A DNA stretch of 64,000 nt, from assembly GCF_013694095.1 (NCBI RefSeq), contig NZ_JACEFB010000002.1:124001-188000 (forward strand). Direction: 5' to 3'. Positions 8,878 to 19,993 of this stretch are shown here, in pieces; position 1 is the stretch's first letter; every line of letters begins with the position of its first letter. The stretch comes from Thermogemmata fonticola. Its GTDB lineage: Bacteria; Planctomycetota; Planctomycetia; Gemmatales; Gemmataceae. The notes beneath the pieces were generated by a model that made no database searches, was not told the DNA's origin, and saw only the letters and a program-made list of their open reading frames with translations. Made by a program: the position numbers and the translations under genes.

Positions 8878-10281
8878 TTACGGCAAGTCTAACATCAGAA
8901 CTGCAGGATTTTCGATACATTCCTTCACACGGACGAGGAACTGAACGGCTTCGCGACCGTCGATCAACCGGTGATCGTAACTCAAAGCCAGATACATCAT
9001 GGGGCGGATTGCGATCTGGTCTTGGACAACGACTGCTCGCTTCTGGATAGCATGCATTCCCAAAATGGCTGACTGGGGGGGATTGAGAATCGGTGTGCTG
9101 AGCAAAGAGCCAAATACCCCGCCGTTGGTAATCGTAAATGTGCCCCCCTCCAAATCCTGGAGTGTGATTCGGCCCTCACGAGCTTTGCGTGCCAATTCGG
9201 CGATGGCGGATTCAATCTGCGCAAAACTGAGGCGATCCGCATCTCGGATCACCGGCACTATCAATCCACGATCTGTACTCACGGCTACACCAATGTCATA
9301 ATAATGATGATATACAATATGTTGTCCATCAATTCTAGCATTGATGATGGGAAATGCTTTCAATGCTTCCACAACAGCTTTCACAAAAAATGACATAAAT
9401 CCCAGCTTGACTCCATGCCTTTTTTCAAATCGTTCATTATAACGTTGCCGCAGTTCGATGATGGTGGACATGTCGGCTTCGTTGAAGGTGGTCAGCGTCG
9501 CGGTCGTTTGCTGGCTTTCCAGAAGCCGCTCGGCAATGCGGCGGCGGATGTGACTCATCGGTTCGCGCGTGACAGACCGCCCAGTAGGAGTAGCTCCAGC
9601 CGAGGGAGCGGAAACAGAAGGGGGAGAAAGAGACGGGGCTAACGAGGCGGAGGCTGAAGGCGGAGCTAGAGGACCTGGAGTGGAGCCGTCGCCGCCAGGA
9701 GAGGGAGGGAGAGTGGAAGCTCCAGCGCTCGTAGCCGCGGGGGTGCGCTGGGCCATAGCCGCGAGCACATCCCCCTTGGTGATTCGCCCTCCCGGTCCGG
9801 TTCCCGTGACTTCAGCAGCGCTAAGTTGGGCTTCCGCGAGCAGTCGCGCGGCCGCCGGCGAAGAACGAGGAGTCACCGGAGAAGGTGAAAGCGGTGGCGG
9901 AGGCACCGGGCCGCTTGACGGACCAATTCCAGGGGCTGTTACTGGGGGAACGGTGCTCTTTTCAGCTTGTGCCGATCGGTCCGGAGGGAGTGTTTCAGCC
10001 AGGGGTGGGATATCTGCGGGGCGGGACTCAGCCGATGCTGTCGCTTCCGTGTCAATTACAGCGAGGACTGTACCAATGCGTACTGTTTCCCCTTCACGCA
10101 CGCGCCAGCTTAGCTTACCAGCCGCGGGAGCGGGAAGTTCCTGAGTGGCTTTATCGGTTCCCAATTCGGCCACAGGTTCATCCGCACGGACCCAAGCGCC
10201 ATCCGGTTTCAACCAGCGGTTCAGTGTCACCTCGCTGATCGATTCACCCAGGGCAGGAACGACTAGCTCGATCTGAGGCAT
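8878..10281 (-). CDS. sucB: Dihydrolipoyllysine-residue succinyltransferase (E2 of 2-oxoglutarate dehydrogenase)
   Basis: This 467-residue E2 core forms succinyl-CoA from succinyl-dihydrolipoamide. It has one N-terminal lipoyl domain with the lipoylated Lys44 in GTDKATQ. A long Pro/Ser/Ala linker follows, then a peripheral-subunit-binding domain ([14 protein letters not shown]...[12 protein letters not shown]), a second Pro-rich linker, and the C-terminal acyltransferase domain ending in the catalytic [13 protein letters not shown]. The ATG at 10281 has AGAGGAG upstream. It lies 49 bases after sucA. A segment around 9290-9450 is visibly more AT-rich than its surroundings, but the frame and motifs are intact. 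Confidence 0.95.
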   Translation of the reverse strand: MPQIELVVPALGESISEVTLNRWLKPDGAWVRADEPVAELGTDKATQELPAPAAGKLSWRVREGETVRIGTVLAVIDTEATASAESRPADIPPLAETLPPDRSAQAEKSTVPPVTAPGIGPSSGPVPPPPLSPSPVTPRSSPAAARLLAEAQLSAAEVTGTGPGGRITKGDVLAAMAQRTPAATSAGASTLPPSPGGDGSTPGPLAPPSASASLAPSLSPPSVSAPSAGATPTGRSVTREPMSHIRRRIAERLLESQQTTATLTTFNEADMSTIIELRQRYNERFEKRHGVKLGFMSFFVKAVVEALKAFPIINARIDGQHIVYHHYYDIGVAVSTDRGLIVPVIRDADRLSFAQIESAIAELARKAREGRITLQDLEGGTFTITNGGVFGSLLSTPILNPPQSAILGMHAIQKRAVVVQDQIAIRPMMYLALSYDHRLIDGREAVQFLVRVKECIENPAVLMLDLP

Positions 10282-10330
10282 GAAAGTTGGCTCCTCTGGT
10301 GCAATAGCTGGCTTGTGATGGTGTGGTTGG

Positions 10331-13300
10331 TCAGGAAGTCGATCCTTCGTTAGCGATTATTATGGGTTGGGGTGATGGTGCCTGCGATATCTCGGAAACC
10401 AGGGCGAGAGGAGACTCCGCGCCTGGGGGGCCGTTGGCCGATTGAGGAGTAGGAGTGATCCACCCGACCGAGCCAGGGCCGATTGGACTGGGGGGAGTGG
10501 TTGCGAAGGCTCCTTCCACCAGAAGCTGTTGCTCTCGCTGATGGACGTGGAACGAACCCGTGGCTGGGCTGGCTCCGGCATCCCGCCCGACGTATTCCAC
10601 GGGGAAACCCATCGCTCGCAAGCGTGGTTCCACGAACGACCACGCGCCCATGTTCTGGGGTTCCTCTTGGACCCAGAGCCACTCCCGGCAGCGTCGATAA
10701 CGGCCCAGAACGGTCCCCAATTGTTCTCCGGGCCAGGGATACAATTGCTCCAGCCGTACCAAGGCCACACTGACGGTTTGCAGGTGTTCCCGGTGGCGGA
10801 GGAGTTCGTAGTAAATCTTCCCGGAACACAGGAGCACACGCGTTACCACCTCCGGATTGGCTGACGCATCATCGAGCACTTCGTGAAAATGTCCGGCTTC
10901 CAGCTCCGTGACGGGGGATTGCGCTTGGGGCAGGCGGAGCAGACTCTTGGGTGTCATCACCACGAGCGGCTTGCGAAATGGCCGCTTCACCTGCCGGCGC
11001 AGAAGGTGGAAGTACTGGGCAGGAGTGGTGGGATAACACACCTGGATGTTGTCTTCCGCACACATTTGCAGGAAGCGTTCCAGTCGGGCGGAGGAGTGCT
11101 CCGGCCCTTGCCCTTCATACCCGTGAGGCAGCAGCAGAACCAAGCCGCTGGAACGGTTCCACTTCGATTCCCCGGAGACGAGGAATTGATCGATGATGAC
11201 TTGGGCACCATTAGCGAAGTCGCCGAATTGGGCTTCCCATAACACCAGAGTGTACGGATCATCGAGGGAGTAACCATATTCGAATCCCAGGATGGCCGCT
11301 TCGGACAAGCTGCTATCGTAGACCTCGAACACGGCTTGTTTCGGGGATAAATGGGCCAAAGGGTAGTACTCGGCACCGGTGTGATAATCTACGAGCACAG
11401 CGTGACGCTGGGAGAAAGTGCCGCGGCGGCTGTCTTGACCGCTGAGGCGAACAGGAATCCCCTCTAGCAGCAATGTGCCGAAGGCTAGGGCCTCGGCTGT
11501 CGCCCAGTCTACGGACTTGCGCTGCCGAACCGCTTCGTGTCGGCTGTGCAGCAATTTGATCAGTTGCGGGTGGACAGTGAACCCTTCCGGAAGATGCACA
11601 AAAGCATCAGCCACGGTATCCAGATGTCGACCTGCGGCGCCGGTTTCTACCACCGTGTGCGTGTACTGGCGTTGCAAGCCGCGCCAGCGCCCCCCAAACC
11701 CTTCCATGCCCCGGCGGCGGGATTGTCCCAACGCCACCTGGCCGCGGACCTCTTTCAACGTGCTTTCCAGCTTCTGCCGGTACTCCGCAACGGCGACATC
11801 GGCATGCCGTAAGGCTTCGACCAGCCTGTCCTGAAACTCGGCATCCAAGGCGGCGGACACTTCCGCAGTGAGCGATTCCTGAGAAGGCTCAGCCGACAGT
11901 TCGGCTAACTTCTGGGCATAGATCTGGGAGATGGGCCGCTTCTGCTCGATGATGCGGCATTGCAGCGGTTGGGTGAAACTGGGATTATCTCCCTCGTTGT
12001 GGCCCCATTTGCGGTAGCAAACCAGGTCGATGACCACATCGCGTTGGAATTGTTGCCGGAACTCCAAAGCCAAATGAGCAACCGCGACGCAGGCTTCTGG
12101 GTCCTCCGCATTGACGTGAAAGATCGGCACCTGGACGAATTTGGCGATGTCCGTGCAGTACTGTGTCGAACGGGCATCGCGGGGATTGGTCGTGAAGCCG
12201 ATTTGGTTGTTCACCACAATGTGGAGAGTGCCGCCTGTGCGATAACCTGCCAGGTTCATCAGATTGAACGTTTCCATGACGATGCCCTGACCCGCAAAGG
12301 CGGCATCGCCGTGGATGAGAATCGGTATGCCTCGCTTCCGCTCGCGATCCTGGTGCAGCCGTTGCTTACAACGCACTCGCCCTTGAACCACCGGATCGAT
12401 AATTTCCAAATGGCTCGGATTGGGGGTCAGCGAGATATGCACCTTCTGACCGGCTGAGGTTTCCACATCGGCAGAGAATCCCAAATGATACTTGACATCG
12501 CCGTCTCCGTCGATGGTAGACTGCGGCAGATAATTGTCCTCGAACTCAAAGAAGATTTCCGCCAAGGGTTTGTTGAGGATATTGGCCAGAACGTTCAAGC
12601 GACCGCGGTGGGCCATACCGAGCACGTATTCGCGCACGCCTAGTTCCGGACCTTTCTCGATGAGGGCATCAAGGATTGGAATAAGCGTTTCTCCGCCTTC
12701 CAGGGAGAAACGTTTCTGTCCCACGTATTTGGTGTGCAGGAACCGTTCAAAGGTCTCGGCCTGAAGCAGAGTGATGAGGATGCGATAGCGTTGCCGCAGA
12801 CCCAGCCGCCATTGCCCTCGCTGGGTTTCTAGACGCTGAGCGATCCAGTTGCGGATGTCCAGCGAGTCGATGTGCATGAATTCCACGCCCACACTGCCGC
12901 AGTAGCTGGCCTGAAGATGTTCCAGCAATTGACGCAAGCGGACCGGCCCGCCCAAGCCCCACACTGATGAAGCATCGACGGTTTGGTCCAAATCCGCCGC
13001 CGTTAGGCCAAAATTGGCTAGGTCGAGAAGGGGTGAGGGAGGCGGCGGACCGGCAGACAAGGGATCGATATGAGCTTGCAAGTGACCCGCTTGGCGGTAC
13101 CAGTGGATCAGCCTTTCAACACCCGTTTGCCGGCGCAGTTCGTCGCTTCCAGAAACGACCCGGCGTTCATCTTCCCCTCGGCTGGCAAACTCCATCCCTG
13201 AGAAAAAGGCGGCCCAACTCGAATCGACTGACGATGGATTGTCACGCCAGCGGCGGTACAACTCTTCGAGAAGCGGTCCATTTTCGCTGTACATTGGCAA

Positions 13301-13363
13301 TCTCCAGCCCCTGTCAGCGTAATTATAAGTAGAAACAAAGCTATCCGAGAAAGTCGGACTCAT
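10331..13363 (-). CDS. sucA: 2-oxoglutarate dehydrogenase E1 component
   Basis: This is the thiamine-diphosphate-dependent E1 of the TCA-cycle 2-oxoglutarate dehydrogenase complex, about 1010 residues. The N-terminus has the E2-binding type segment [19 protein letters not shown]. The ThDP site is clear: [17 protein letters not shown] followed by NNQIGFTT. The transketolase-like C-terminal domain includes [20 protein letters not shown]. The ATG at 13363 is chosen because AGGGG lies nine bases upstream and family similarity begins there; the open frame runs 57 codons further up without recognisable protein. It is first in the sucA-sucB-lpdA operon and divergent from the TlpA-like gene. Confidence 0.95.
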   Translation of the reverse strand: MSPTFSDSFVSTYNYADRGWRLPMYSENGPLLEELYRRWRDNPSSVDSSWAAFFSGMEFASRGEDERRVVSGSDELRRQTGVERLIHWYRQAGHLQAHIDPLSAGPPPPSPLLDLANFGLTAADLDQTVDASSVWGLGGPVRLRQLLEHLQASYCGSVGVEFMHIDSLDIRNWIAQRLETQRGQWRLGLRQRYRILITLLQAETFERFLHTKYVGQKRFSLEGGETLIPILDALIEKGPELGVREYVLGMAHRGRLNVLANILNKPLAEIFFEFEDNYLPQSTIDGDGDVKYHLGFSADVETSAGQKVHISLTPNPSHLEIIDPVVQGRVRCKQRLHQDRERKRGIPILIHGDAAFAGQGIVMETFNLMNLAGYRTGGTLHIVVNNQIGFTTNPRDARSTQYCTDIAKFVQVPIFHVNAEDPEACVAVAHLALEFRQQFQRDVVIDLVCYRKWGHNEGDNPSFTQPLQCRIIEQKRPISQIYAQKLAELSAEPSQESLTAEVSAALDAEFQDRLVEALRHADVAVAEYRQKLESTLKEVRGQVALGQSRRRGMEGFGGRWRGLQRQYTHTVVETGAAGRHLDTVADAFVHLPEGFTVHPQLIKLLHSRHEAVRQRKSVDWATAEALAFGTLLLEGIPVRLSGQDSRRGTFSQRHAVLVDYHTGAEYYPLAHLSPKQAVFEVYDSSLSEAAILGFEYGYSLDDPYTLVLWEAQFGDFANGAQVIIDQFLVSGESKWNRSSGLVLLLPHGYEGQGPEHSSARLERFLQMCAEDNIQVCYPTTPAQYFHLLRRQVKRPFRKPLVVMTPKSLLRLPQAQSPVTELEAGHFHEVLDDASANPEVVTRVLLCSGKIYYELLRHREHLQTVSVALVRLEQLYPWPGEQLGTVLGRYRRCREWLWVQEEPQNMGAWSFVEPRLRAMGFPVEYVGRDAGASPATGSFHVHQREQQLLVEGAFATTPPSPIGPGSVGWITPTPQSANGPPGAESPLALVSEISQAPSPQPIIIANEGSTS

Positions 13364-13558
13364 GTTGACCCCTGCTACAAGCCAGCTTTTCCGGGTTGCT
13401 TTCCTTCTCATGGCCGAGGGCGAGCTGAGACTACGTCTGCCTGGAGAGAATGACCTGGAGAAACAGGTATCAAATACCAAGCAGAGACGATATGATAGCG
13501 AAAACGTGGCGGAGGAAGTGACGGACGATATCACGTAACCTTTGCAAGGGGGATTCCC

Positions 13559-14638
13559 ATGTTGCGCTCAGGACACAAAGTGTTAGGAGGAATCGTGGGG
13601 GTGATCGCTGCATTCATGCTGGCGCCGACTCCCCAAGCCGCCGGTCAACCTGGTGTTCCCAAAGCAGGAGCGACCCTAAAAGCTGGCGATCCAGCCCCTG
13701 ATCTCAAAGCCGATAAGTGGTGGAATGGCGATCCCGTTACCCAATTGAAGAAGGGGAATGTGTATGTGGTCGAATTCTGGGCTACCTGGTGCGGTCCCTG
13801 CATCGTGATGATGCCCCATTTGAGCGAATTGCAGGAGAAGTATAAGGACCAGGGAGTGATTTTCATCGGTTACACGGCCCGTGATCCCAATAACACCCTG
13901 GCTAAGGTGACTAGCTTTGTCGAGAAGCGGGGACGAAAGTTGAAATACCGCTTGGCCTACAGCGAGGACCGCGGCACTTATGATGCGTGGATGAAGGCGG
14001 CGGGTCGCGGTGGTATTCCTTGTTGCTTCGTGGTGGATCGCCAAGGCAAGATCGCTTACATCGGCCATCCCATGTATCTGGATGTCGTTCTGCCTAAAGT
14101 GGTGGCGGACAAGTGGAAGCTGGACGACTTAGCAGAAGTCGAAAGGGTCGAGCAGGAGGTTGATAGCATCTTTGCCGCCTCCCGGAACCCCGAAGAGTTT
14201 CTCAAAAAGCTAGAAGCGTTCGAGAAAAATCATCCGGAGATGGGAGGGATTCCTTACTTCAATGCCCCCCGGATTCTCAGTTTGCTGCAACTCAAGAGGG
14301 TCGAACAGGCTCAGAAGACGGCGGAACAGATCCTCGAACAAGCGCTCCGCCGCGAGGACCCCGCCGCCTTGCAGAGCCTGACCGCCCTACTCACCAACTC
14401 GTCCCAAGCGAACCAACATAAAGAACTGGTGGCTCTCGCATTGCGCAGTGCCCAAGGATTGCTGAAACTCAACGGCGATAAGGACCCCATTGCCCTCTAC
14501 TTTGTGGCGGAAGCCCACTTCGCCTCCGGTGATGTTGCCAAGGCCAAAGAATGGGGGGCTAAGGCCTTGGAAGCGGCCGAGCAGGAACCTCAGCTTAAAC
14601 GGCAAATCCAGCAACGGATCAGCCGTTACGACAAATGA
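13559..14638 (+). CDS. Exported TlpA/ResA-like thioredoxin-fold protein with C-terminal helical repeats
   Basis: This 359-residue protein has a signal peptide (VLGGIVGVIAAFMLAPTPQAAG) and a thioredoxin-fold domain at about residues 40-185. The redox motif is WATWCGPC (Cys78, Cys81), and the cis-proline is in GRGGIPCCFVV. The remaining 170 residues are helical and TPR-like (QLKRVEQAQKTAEQILEQAL...YFVAEAHFASGDVAKAKEWG). It probably acts as an extracytoplasmic thiol-disulfide reductase or chaperone. AGGGGG precedes the ATG. The partner protein is unknown, and nothing ties it to the divergent sucA operon except a shared promoter region. Confidence 0.85.
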   Translation: MLRSGHKVLGGIVGVIAAFMLAPTPQAAGQPGVPKAGATLKAGDPAPDLKADKWWNGDPVTQLKKGNVYVVEFWATWCGPCIVMMPHLSELQEKYKDQGVIFIGYTARDPNNTLAKVTSFVEKRGRKLKYRLAYSEDRGTYDAWMKAAGRGGIPCCFVVDRQGKIAYIGHPMYLDVVLPKVVADKWKLDDLAEVERVEQEVDSIFAASRNPEEFLKKLEAFEKNHPEMGGIPYFNAPRILSLLQLKRVEQAQKTAEQILEQALRREDPAALQSLTALLTNSSQANQHKELVALALRSAQGLLKLNGDKDPIALYFVAEAHFASGDVAKAKEWGAKALEAAEQEPQLKRQIQQRISRYDK

Positions 14639-14837
14639 ATTCTTCTGCCTTCCCAAGCTCTCATTGAAATCCACCACCTTCCCCAGGAGGGGGTGGAAGG
14701 GATTATTATGGATTGGCGCCGCTGAGACGATCCAGCGGTCTCGTTGTCACTACCCATTGCCTTGGGTCGGAGCAAGGCTGAGGAATGATCCGGTAATTCG
14801 CAGCAGGGAGCGTCGGTAATGAGCCTCTTGTGGCAAG

Positions 14838-15332
14838 TCAGGAAGACGTGCCAGAGGGGGGAGAGGGAATGGCGGACTCGGCTTGACGCAGGAGGTGCGC
14901 GAGTTCACCACGGAAGACGAATTGAGGGTCGTCGAGTTCGGGAGGGAGTTGCTCCCGGCCCACGTGCGCGAACATGATGTCAGCCTCGGCAATCAATTCC
15001 TGTCCGCTGTGGGCTGTGCCCCGGACCCGTGCGCCGGCTTCGCTGAGGTCGAGCAGTTCGGCTTGGTAGGTCAATTGTTCGCCGGGGTGGGCTTCCCGCT
15101 GGAAATGCGCTGTGATTTTGGCCAGAACGACATTCTTCTGGAAGTTGTGGGCGTGGCCGACCAAGATGCCGCCCGTTTGTGCCAGTCCTTCGAGAATCAG
15201 CGAGGCCGGCATGACGGGATAGCCGGGGAAGTGATCGGCGAAGTAGTCCTCAGCCCAACTGAGGTTTTTGACAGCGATGGCCCGGCGTCCGGGTTCCAGA
15301 CGGAGAAAGCGATCGATCCAGGTCCAGCGCAT
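14838..15332 (-). CDS. FabZ-like 3-hydroxyacyl-ACP dehydratase (hot-dog fold), catalytic residues intact
   Basis: This protein of about 164 residues is of the FabZ/FabA-like hot-dog family. The active-site segment DHFPGYPVMPASLILEG keeps both catalytic positions of FabZ: His34 and, 14 residues on, Glu48. It would dehydrate 3-hydroxyacyl-ACP. The ATG at 15332 is chosen because similarity to the paralogue at 16603-17124 (MRWTWIDR versus MRFHLIDR) starts exactly there; the open frame extends upstream. It is the last of four genes read in one direction (FabZ-like, FabG, ACP, FabZ-like), suggesting a dedicated acyl-chain pathway. No ketosynthase lies in the window. Confidence 0.85.
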   Translation of the reverse strand: MRWTWIDRFLRLEPGRRAIAVKNLSWAEDYFADHFPGYPVMPASLILEGLAQTGGILVGHAHNFQKNVVLAKITAHFQREAHPGEQLTYQAELLDLSEAGARVRGTAHSGQELIAEADIMFAHVGREQLPPELDDPQFVFRGELAHLLRQAESAIPSPPSGTSS

Positions 15333-15396
15333 GGCAAGAGTCTCGGCGCCGTCGTGGGAGAAGCAAGGCGGAACACACCGGCCTCGATCTCGAGCG

Positions 15397-15792
15397 TTAC
15401 TGGGCGGGGGTGGCCAGGCGAGATTGCAAGTAACGCACAATCAGGTCCACGGTGAAGAGGTCTTCGATCCGGTCGAGGCGCGGATTCTCCCGGAAGGAAG
15501 TGAGATCGGCGTAGGGCATGCGGCGCTGCAACTCGGCCAGACCCTCGGCGGTGACCTGTCCGTTGGCCACGAAGCGAGGATCACCCTGGAAGATCGATTC
15601 GGGGAAGAGGTCTTCGCGGGGGATGCGCAGGCCGAACTGCTTTTCCAGCCGGAAGACAATGTCGAGGAAGTCGATGGACTCTGCGTTGAGATCGGCTTTG
15701 AGACGTGAGGTGGGGGTCACCTCATCTTCCTCAACATTGAGGGCCTCGACCAGAATGGAACGAACTTTGGTAAAGATGTCATCGTAGGTCAT
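15397..15792 (-). CDS. Long acyl carrier protein
   Basis: This 131-residue ACP carries acyl chains on a 4'-phosphopantetheine arm. The attachment site is Ser39 in LNAESIDFLDIVFRLE, where the usual DSL is ESI. It is about 50 residues longer than a typical AcpP because of an insertion after about residue 60 (DLFPESIFQGDPRFVANG...). The final helix RIEDLFTVDLIVRYLQ is normal. The gene lies 23 bases after fabG and 64 bases before the next FabZ-like gene, so all four are probably one transcript. It is likely a specialised ACP rather than the housekeeping one. Confidence 0.88.
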   Translation of the reverse strand: MTYDDIFTKVRSILVEALNVEEDEVTPTSRLKADLNAESIDFLDIVFRLEKQFGLRIPREDLFPESIFQGDPRFVANGQVTAEGLAELQRRMPYADLTSFRENPRLDRIEDLFTVDLIVRYLQSRLATPAQ

Positions 15793-15815
15793 AAGTCAGG
15801 TTCTCCGCGAATCGA

Positions 15816-16583
15816 TCAGGCATGGGCGGCCCCCAGGCTCAACCCGCCATCCACTGTGATGACCTGTCCGGTGATGTAAGCCGCTCCGGGACCAGCCAAG
15901 AAGAGGACCACGGCGGCCACATCTTCGGGCTGTCCCAAGCGACGTACCGGAATCCACTTCTTCAGATTGTCCTCCCCCGCGAGGGAACGCACAGCTTGGC
16001 TCATGTCCGTCTCGATGAAACCGGGAGCCACGGCGTTGACCAACACATTACGCCGAGCCAATTCCACGGCCAATGCCCGGGTGAAGCTGTTGAGCGCTCC
16101 TTTGCTGGCCGCATAATTGGTCTGGCCGGGATTCACGTGTTCGGCAGCGACGCTGGAGATATTGATAATTCGTCCTGAGCGCTGCTTGAAGGCCATCTGC
16201 CGGGCCACGGCTTTGCAGAAGGCGAATGCTCCGCCCAAGTTGGTTTGCAACACCGTGTTCCAATCCTCAGCCTCCATCTGGAGGAAGAGCTTGTCCCGGA
16301 TGATTCCTGCGTTGTTGACCAGAATATCGACTCGGCCCCATTCTGCCACTACGGCTTCCACAATCCTTTCGGCTGTGGCGGGATCGCTGACATCTCCTTG
16401 ATACGCTTTGGCTATCCCGCCCTGTTGGGCAATTTCGGTTTCCAAAGTTTGGGCGGCTTCCACATTGCCTCGGTAGACAAAGGCCACCTTAGCTCCTTCA
16501 CGGGCCAACGCAGAGACGATGGCTCGGCCGATTCCCCGGCTGCCGCCGGTTACAAGAGCGACCTGGTTCTGGAGCTGCCCCAT
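15816..16583 (-). CDS. fabG: 3-oxoacyl-ACP reductase (FabG family SDR)
   Basis: This classical short-chain dehydrogenase of 255 residues reduces 3-oxoacyl-ACP to 3-hydroxyacyl-ACP with NADPH. It shows the cofactor motif TGGSRGIGRA (residues 12-21), NNAG at 90-93, and the catalytic Ser144, Tyr157 and Lys161 (YAASK). The C-terminal segment GPGAAYITGQVITVDGG is typical of FabG. The ATG at 16583 starts immediately before the Rossmann fold; the open frame continues upstream into the preceding gene. It sits between the two hot-dog dehydratases and the ACP, so it should act in the same pathway. Confidence 0.92.
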   Translation of the reverse strand: MGQLQNQVALVTGGSRGIGRAIVSALAREGAKVAFVYRGNVEAAQTLETEIAQQGGIAKAYQGDVSDPATAERIVEAVVAEWGRVDILVNNAGIIRDKLFLQMEAEDWNTVLQTNLGGAFAFCKAVARQMAFKQRSGRIINISSVAAEHVNPGQTNYAASKGALNSFTRALAVELARRNVLVNAVAPGFIETDMSQAVRSLAGEDNLKKWIPVRRLGQPEDVAAVVLFLAGPGAAYITGQVITVDGGLSLGAAHA

Positions 16584-16602
16584 GGTAATTAATCCCAGTT
16601 TA

Positions 16603-17124
16603 TCAGTTCGCTGCACTCCGGGCATGTGTAGGGGAAGGTATCGGACCCCACCATTGTCCCGTCAATGCCAGCCAGCGTTTCTGCCAATAATCCCGCAGGA
16701 GTGCATCCTGTTCGGCTCCCGTGGGTGTATGTTGTGCTAGACTATAACCGAAGAGGGTCAACTGCGCAAAGACCGTTTGTTCGCCGGCATCGTTTCGGCC
16801 CCTGGCTCTGAAAGTGGCCAGCGAGTCCTGAAGTTGCGTCAGTTCCACGCTGACCTGCAACTGCCGTCCGGGGGTCATGAACGCGCCGAACTTAACTTGC
16901 TTCGCCTCCCGCAGGACTATCACGGGATAACGGAATTCGGTGCTGATGTGCCAAAGCCACCCCGCGGCTTCCACACAGGCTTGCAGCATCAAAACACCCG
17001 GCATGATCGGAAAGCGTGGGAAATGGTCCGCCAGATATTCCTCGCCCAAAGCCAAGAGTTTGATCGCAGTGAGCGATTGGCCAGGGGTCCACGAAACAAT
17101 CCGATCGATCAAATGAAACCGCAT
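16603..17124 (-). CDS. FabZ-like hot-dog protein lacking the catalytic glutamate
   Basis: This protein of about 173 residues is homologous to the FabZ-like protein at 14838-15332. The signature DHFPRFPIMPGVLMLQA keeps His34, but residue 48, the catalytic Glu of FabZ, is Gln. It may therefore be catalytically weak, act on a different substrate, or form a mixed dimer with its neighbour. The ATG at 17124 aligns with the paralogue's start; the open frame continues upstream without similarity. It is the first gene of the four-gene cluster, ending 20 bases before fabG. The hot-dog call is firm; the functional role is inference. Confidence 0.78.
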   Translation of the reverse strand: MRFHLIDRIVSWTPGQSLTAIKLLALGEEYLADHFPRFPIMPGVLMLQACVEAAGWLWHISTEFRYPVIVLREAKQVKFGAFMTPGRQLQVSVELTQLQDSLATFRARGRNDAGEQTVFAQLTLFGYSLAQHTPTGAEQDALLRDYWQKRWLALTGQWWGPIPSPTHARSAAN

Positions 17125-17438
17125 AAGGCTCGATGGCTCCGCCGTCAGGTCTACGAAACGCCGGGCGATTCTTCCCTTCTGCCGGCTTTTTCGAGGAAGT
17201 ACAGCCGGCTGCTGCCTCCAGAAGAGGCAGAGGGGGGAAAACTCCGCCACCCCCTGATCTTCACTCCCCACTTGCGGGAGGCGGGACTATTTGCTGCAAA
17301 AGCGGGATAGGCTCCGGCCAGTGTCCCGCCTGTAAGAATAGGCAGTATAGTCATCCTACCCGCCTCTGGACAGGGGAGGAAATGGCGGATTCTCCCTCGT
17401 GGGCGGAGGACGTTCCGAAGAAGACGGAGGGCCGGAGA
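17125..17438. other. Intergenic region between thiC and the fatty-acid-type cluster
   Basis: About 314 bases with no gene. It contains a 9-bp perfect inverted repeat, AGGCGGGAC (17279-17287) and GTCCCGCCT (17323-17331), separated by 35 bases. It lies after the thiC stop and before the FabZ-like start on the same strand, but has no T-run, so a terminator role is uncertain. It must also hold the cluster's promoter unless thiC reads through. Confidence 0.4.
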
Positions 17439-18794
<1,356 letters not shown>

Positions 18795-18896
18795 TTAGCC
18801 ACGCGCTGAGGGCCAAGGGAACATCTCCATGCCGCCGGAATGCTTCCAGATCTCTGGACCAGTGCATGGAAGGTGTAAAGCGGCCCGAAGAAGGGA

Positions 18897-18978
18897 TCGC
18901 CTCCCTCAACGGCATGACCCGTTCAGGTTCCAAGGGTATAATCTCAGCCCGTGCCCCGTGCACAGGCACCCCCGGCGA
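18897..18978 (-). promoter_or_regulatory. TPP riboswitch (THI element) upstream of thiC
   Basis: Read on the minus strand, the leader shows the TPP aptamer core: GGGGGTGCC near the 5' side, then GGGCTGAGATTATACCC, CTTGGAACCTGAACGGGTCA, and TGCCGTTGAGGGA. The outer P1 stem is TCGCC/GGCGA (18974-18978 with 18897-18901). About 130 bases separate it from the thiC ATG. They contain short hairpins such as CTTCCA...TGGAAG but no U-run, so translational control is more likely than transcription termination. The aptamer match is very strong; the expression mechanism is inferred. Confidence 0.93.
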
Positions 18979-19130
18979 GTTACTATCGTTGTAGATAATC
19001 CGCTAGGTCATCGGCCAGCCAGGGTGGCGATCACCATCGCGGCGGCACTTGACCGGCTCCAGTCTGGCGGTTCAGCCTCTTAGTCATTAATTAGATTGGC
19101 GTTTGCTTACGGTTTGTGTCTTGCCCAGAC

Positions 19131-19787
19131 TCATTTCTCGCCCGCCGCGCGAGCCAGGTCTTCGTCTCGGCCGGCGACCAGAAGTGTTTCCGAACCTTTC
19201 AGGACAGTGTCGGGATCGGGAGTGGAGATGATTTTGTCATGCAGGACGTCATGCATGGCAATCACGGTGATCCCGTAGCGGCGGGGCAATTCCAGTTCCC
19301 GGAGTGACTTGCCCACCCATTCATCGCGCACCGCCATTTCCTGCATGCTGAAGCCAGACGCTAAGCGCACGTAGTTGAGGATGGCCGCTCCGGACAGGCG
19401 GGAAGCCAGCTCCAAGGCGGTGTCCCGTTCCGGAAACACGGTTTCTGTAGCTCCGACACGCTCCATGACTCGAGCATGGTCCCGTGACACCACTTTGACG
19501 TACACATCCTTGACGCCCAAGTCCCGCAGAGCCAGAGTCGCCAGGATGCTGGCCGTGATATCGTCTCCCGTGCTGACAATCCCCACATCAGCATTGCGAG
19601 CGCCCACCCGCTCTAGGGCTTCAACGCTGCGGCCATCCGCGACAACAGCGCGGGTCACAAACGGAGCAATGCGGTCCACTGCCTCTTCCCGAGGATCGAT
19701 TGCAATGACTTCATGCCCTTTCGCATGTAACGCCTCCGCGGCACTGGAACCGAAATTGCCCAAACCAATGACCACAAATCGCTTCAT
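19131..19787 (-). CDS. ktrA: KtrA/TrkA-type potassium uptake regulatory subunit (RCK domains)
   Basis: This cytoplasmic protein of about 218 residues gates a K+ channel-like partner in response to nucleotides. It starts with the RCK-N Rossmann motif VVIGLGNFGSS, followed by the acidic end of strand 2 (IAIDPREE), and a C-terminal RCK-C domain from about residue 135 (MAVRDEWVGKSLRELELPRR...). Its single-RCK length matches KtrA rather than the doubled TrkA of E. coli. The ATG at 19787 is placed at the start of the Rossmann fold. It lies 206 bases after the membrane subunit gene on the same strand, so a K+ uptake operon is likely. Confidence 0.9.
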   Translation of the reverse strand: MKRFVVIGLGNFGSSAAEALHAKGHEVIAIDPREEAVDRIAPFVTRAVVADGRSVEALERVGARNADVGIVSTGDDITASILATLALRDLGVKDVYVKVVSRDHARVMERVGATETVFPERDTALELASRLSGAAILNYVRLASGFSMQEMAVRDEWVGKSLRELELPRRYGITVIAMHDVLHDKIISTPDPDTVLKGSETLLVAGRDEDLARAAGEK

Positions 19788-19993
19788 GCGGCTACCCTCA
19801 CGATGGCGCTTTGCGAGAATGCATCGATGTCCCCGGAGAATCGCCCTCTGGCGCCTTTGTACCATCCAGGCGCAGGCATTCCCAGAGCCGCATGCCTCCC
19901 ATTCCCCCAGGACATCGCCAGGTCATACCTGAAGGCGTTCCAAGGCAGAGAGCCAGACCAGCCACTCGGCGGTGATCCAAGCAGGGTGTGCTT

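Noticed and set aside
13364-13534. A 57-codon N-terminal extension of sucA
   Set aside because: Family similarity starts at the ATG at 13363, which has AGGGG upstream; the extension is compositionally unlike a protein domain.
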